Positions 5,507-7,403 of a DNA stretch of 7,403 nucleotides are shown here, piece by piece. The notes beneath the pieces were generated by a model, which searched no databases, had not been told where the DNA came from, and saw only the letters and a program-made list of their open reading frames with translations. Origin of the DNA: Candidatus Methanophagales archaeon. Its GTDB lineage: Archaea; Halobacteriota; Syntropharchaeia; Alkanophagales; Methanospirareceae. The DNA lies in assembly GCA_030621535.1 (NCBI GenBank), contig JAUXHM010000046.1:1-7403 (forward strand), given 5' to 3'. A program made the translations under genes and the position numbers. Every line of letters starts with the position of its first letter. Within the stretch, counting starts at the first letter, position 1.

Positions 5507-6697
5507 ATGAGAGATAAATTACTTATGGCGTACCGGAGCATAAGAGAGAGAAGAACTCGTTCGATACTTACCGTGCTGGGTATCGCGGTGGGAATAGCGG
5601 CTATCGTTTCTTTGATGAGCGTGGGCTATGGCATGGAGGAGGCGATAACCGGTGAACTGACGGGAATGGCAGATATGATCTCGGTGATGCCGGGCAAAAT
5701 AACGGGCCACGCCTATGTGGAACTGGGGAGTTTTACCGATAGAGACGTGAACGACTTGCAGCGGATAGGTGGTATCAAGGACATAACAGCAATGACGTAC
5801 GATGCCGCGGAAGTGGAGTATCGAAATAAACGTGCGCCCATTTTTGTTCTTGGTGGCGATACGAAAGAGCTGGGAGGCTTCTATGTGGAGCCTGTTGGGA
5901 TCAAGGAAGGTAGATGGCTCAGGGAAAATGATTTTAAAGGGTGCGTCATTGGAGACCGGGTAGCTAACGACTTCTTCGATGAAGTCATACACGTCAACGA
6001 TAAACTGATAATAAATGATGAGAAATTCATTGTGGTTGGCATTTTTGAAAAGGCAAGCACGCTGTATGCTAGTGATGTAGATCCCCATATTTTTCTCACA
6101 TTGCACGCTTCAAAGGAAGCTCTACAAAACGATGAGATAAAATACATCATGGTGAGGGTCTACAACATAGATAAAGCGGAAGAGATAGCAGAGGAGATAG
6201 TGGAAAGGATAAATGATAACCATGGACTCGATGATTTCGCCTTTGCAATGACGATGGGCAGCGCGATAGAAATGATGGGCGATGTTTTCAAGATTATACG
6301 TGGTGTTCTGGTGGGAATAGCGGCAATCGCACTCGTTGTTGCATCCATTGGCATAATGAACACGATGCTGATGTCCGTGATGGAGCGGACGCATGAGATC
6401 GGCGTGATGAAAGCGATAGGAGCAAAAAGCCGCGATGTACTCACTCTTTTCCTGCTTGAATCGAGCATGGTGAGTCTGGTGGGCGGTGTGGTTGGCTGTG
6501 TACTGGGCGTTGTGGCTGCGAAAGTCATCAGTCTCGTCGCAGGCACGGCAATAGGGATCGAGTTTAGCGCTGTGGTGAAACCCGAAGTATTACTTGGCGG
6601 CATGGCAGTTGCAATGGTTGTGGGCGTTCTATCAGGGTTCTATCCCGCGCGGAAAGCGTCAAGAATGAGTCCGGTCGAAGCGGTGAGGTACGAATAA
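5507..6697 (+). CDS. ABC transporter permease, MacB/FtsX family (first of two)
   Basis: This gene encodes 396 residues with the four-helix MacB/YknZ plan. A cytoplasmic N-terminal amphipathic segment (AYRSIRERRTRS) comes first, TM1 is about 20-42, and a large extracytoplasmic MacB-type periplasmic-core domain spans about 45-258. TM2 is about 262-290, TM3 about 311-345 and TM4 about 358-380. The FtsX-family marks are SIGIMNTMLMSVMERTHEIG (281-299) followed by MKAIGAK, the coupling loop that touches the ATPase, and the C-terminal GFYPARKASRMSPVEAVRYE. It does not carry its own ATPase domain, unlike bacterial MacB, and so depends on the preceding gene, whose stop is 3 bases away. Such systems move substrates on the outer side of the membrane by mechanotransmission, exporting peptides, toxins or lipids or signalling to cell-wall enzymes. 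The substrate here is unknown. The second permease gene overlaps the stop by one base. Confidence 0.93.
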   Translation: MRDKLLMAYRSIRERRTRSILTVLGIAVGIAAIVSLMSVGYGMEEAITGELTGMADMISVMPGKITGHAYVELGSFTDRDVNDLQRIGGIKDITAMTYDAAEVEYRNKRAPIFVLGGDTKELGGFYVEPVGIKEGRWLRENDFKGCVIGDRVANDFFDEVIHVNDKLIINDEKFIVVGIFEKASTLYASDVDPHIFLTLHASKEALQNDEIKYIMVRVYNIDKAEEIAEEIVERINDNHGLDDFAFAMTMGSAIEMMGDVFKIIRGVLVGIAAIALVVASIGIMNTMLMSVMERTHEIGVMKAIGAKSRDVLTLFLLESSMVSLVGGVVGCVLGVVAAKVISLVAGTAIGIEFSAVVKPEVLLGGMAVAMVVGVLSGFYPARKASRMSPVEAVRYE

Positions 6698-7403
6698 TGA
6701 GAGATTCATTTTCGCTGACATATCGGAATATAAAGGAGCGAAAAGCTCGTGCTGCACTCACGATACTGGGCATTATGGTGGGCATAGGTGCGGTAATTGC
6801 CTTGATGTCCGTTGGCTACGGCATGGAGGAGTCAATCACGGGGGAACTTGTTGAGATGGCGGATGTCATCGTGGTAATGCCGATGAGGATGGAATTAGGC
6901 AGCATTGGCGCATTTGGCAGCTTTACCGACCGTGATCTGGAAGCGGTGAAGCGGATCGGAGGCGTAAAAGATGCTGTGGCAATGATGGGCGAGATGGAAG
7001 AAGTGAAATACCGTGGTGAGACGTTCATGGTGCATGTCATTGGTACAGACCCCAAAGATATAGGTGCGCTATTTGGAGCGATAGTGAAGCCAGAAGAGGG
7101 AAGATACATAAAGGCAAACGACCACAAAACATGCACCATCGGGTACAGCATTGCCAATGATTACTTCGATGACGAGATTGGAGTTAACGATAGGATAACG
7201 ATAAATGGCAGTAAGTTCAGGGTTGTTGGGGTATTGGAGAAGCAAGGAGGGTTCAGGTCCGAAACGGATTCGGAGATATACGTAACGGCACGAGATTCGG
7301 TGAGTATTCTCGATAACGAGGATATTTCAACCATCTTCGTGCGTGTGCGAAATATAGGGGAAGCGGAGGAGATAGCAGCGGAGATAGAGGAGCGAATAGA
7401 TGA
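6697..7403 (+). CDS. ABC transporter permease, MacB/FtsX family (second, truncated by the window end)
   Basis: The visible 235 codons begin MRDSFSLTYRNIKERKARA, then TM1 (about 20-42, LTILGIMVGIGAVIALMSVG) and most of the extracytoplasmic domain. The ATG shares its A with the TAA of the first permease (TAATG), and GGTGAGGT lies 8 bases upstream, so translation is probably coupled. By eye about 40 of the first 64 residues are identical to the first permease, including LMSVGYGMEE and ITGEL. The outer domain keeps GSFTDRD, RIGG, ANDYFDD and VNDRITIN but differs more elsewhere. This is a tandem duplicate that has diverged. The C-terminal three helices lie beyond the window, so completeness cannot be judged. 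It shares the single ATPase upstream and may form a heterodimer with the first permease, or the two may make separate homodimers. Confidence 0.92.
   Translation, partial: MRDSFSLTYRNIKERKARAALTILGIMVGIGAVIALMSVGYGMEESITGELVEMADVIVVMPMRMELGSIGAFGSFTDRDLEAVKRIGGVKDAVAMMGEMEEVKYRGETFMVHVIGTDPKDIGALFGAIVKPEEGRYIKANDHKTCTIGYSIANDYFDDEIGVNDRITINGSKFRVVGVLEKQGGFRSETDSEIYVTARDSVSILDNEDISTIFVRVRNIGEAEEIAAEIEERID

Noticed and set aside
4894..5541. Long minus-strand open frame (215 codons) opposite the ABC ATPase
   Set aside because: It is the antisense shadow of a gene with all ABC motifs. It is Ser/Pro-rich as expected from reversed codons and has no recognisable domain.

Overview
The window looks archaeal, probably from a euryarchaeote related to methanogens or methane oxidisers. 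This is inferred from four things: TATA-like boxes with purine-rich BRE-like elements, T-rich candidate terminators, an S-layer/CARDB-type (COG1361-like) secreted protein placed directly upstream of a MacB-type ABC transporter, and the mixture of gene families. There is no rRNA, tRNA or CRISPR array to fix the taxon.

Left part (1-902, minus strand). This is an accessory patch. A RelB-like antitoxin gene (902-663) overlaps by 4 bases a RelE/ParE-like toxin gene (666-393). The toxin reads well only if one base is removed from a five-base homopolymer run near 562-566, so as written it is a frameshifted pseudogene. Behind it lie an open frame resembling the middle of a GNAT acetyltransferase that ends before the acetyl-CoA loop, a T-rich hairpin that may end transcription, and the first 56 codons of another, unrecognised minus-strand gene that leaves the window.

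Divergent intergenic region (903-1089). It holds an AT-rich TATA region oriented well for the antitoxin, a short direct repeat, and a strong Shine-Dalgarno-like sequence unusually far from the next start.

Middle (1090-3442, plus strand). A PfkB/ribokinase-family kinase is followed 52 bases later by proA (glutamate-5-semialdehyde dehydrogenase, proline biosynthesis). Both look intact. No proB or proC is present.

Right part (3504-7403, plus strand). This is a tightly packed transporter operon: a secreted, C-terminally membrane-anchored protein of repeated Ig-like beta domains, then a LolD/MacB-type ATPase, a MacB/FtsX-type permease, and a second closely related permease cut by the window end. 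The gaps are 23 bases, 3 bases and a 1-base overlap. The likely picture is one ATPase serving two paralogous permeases, with the anchored beta-domain protein working outside the membrane where bacteria would use a MacA/YknX adaptor. The substrate is unknown. This operon and the broken toxin module are the parts most worth a second look.
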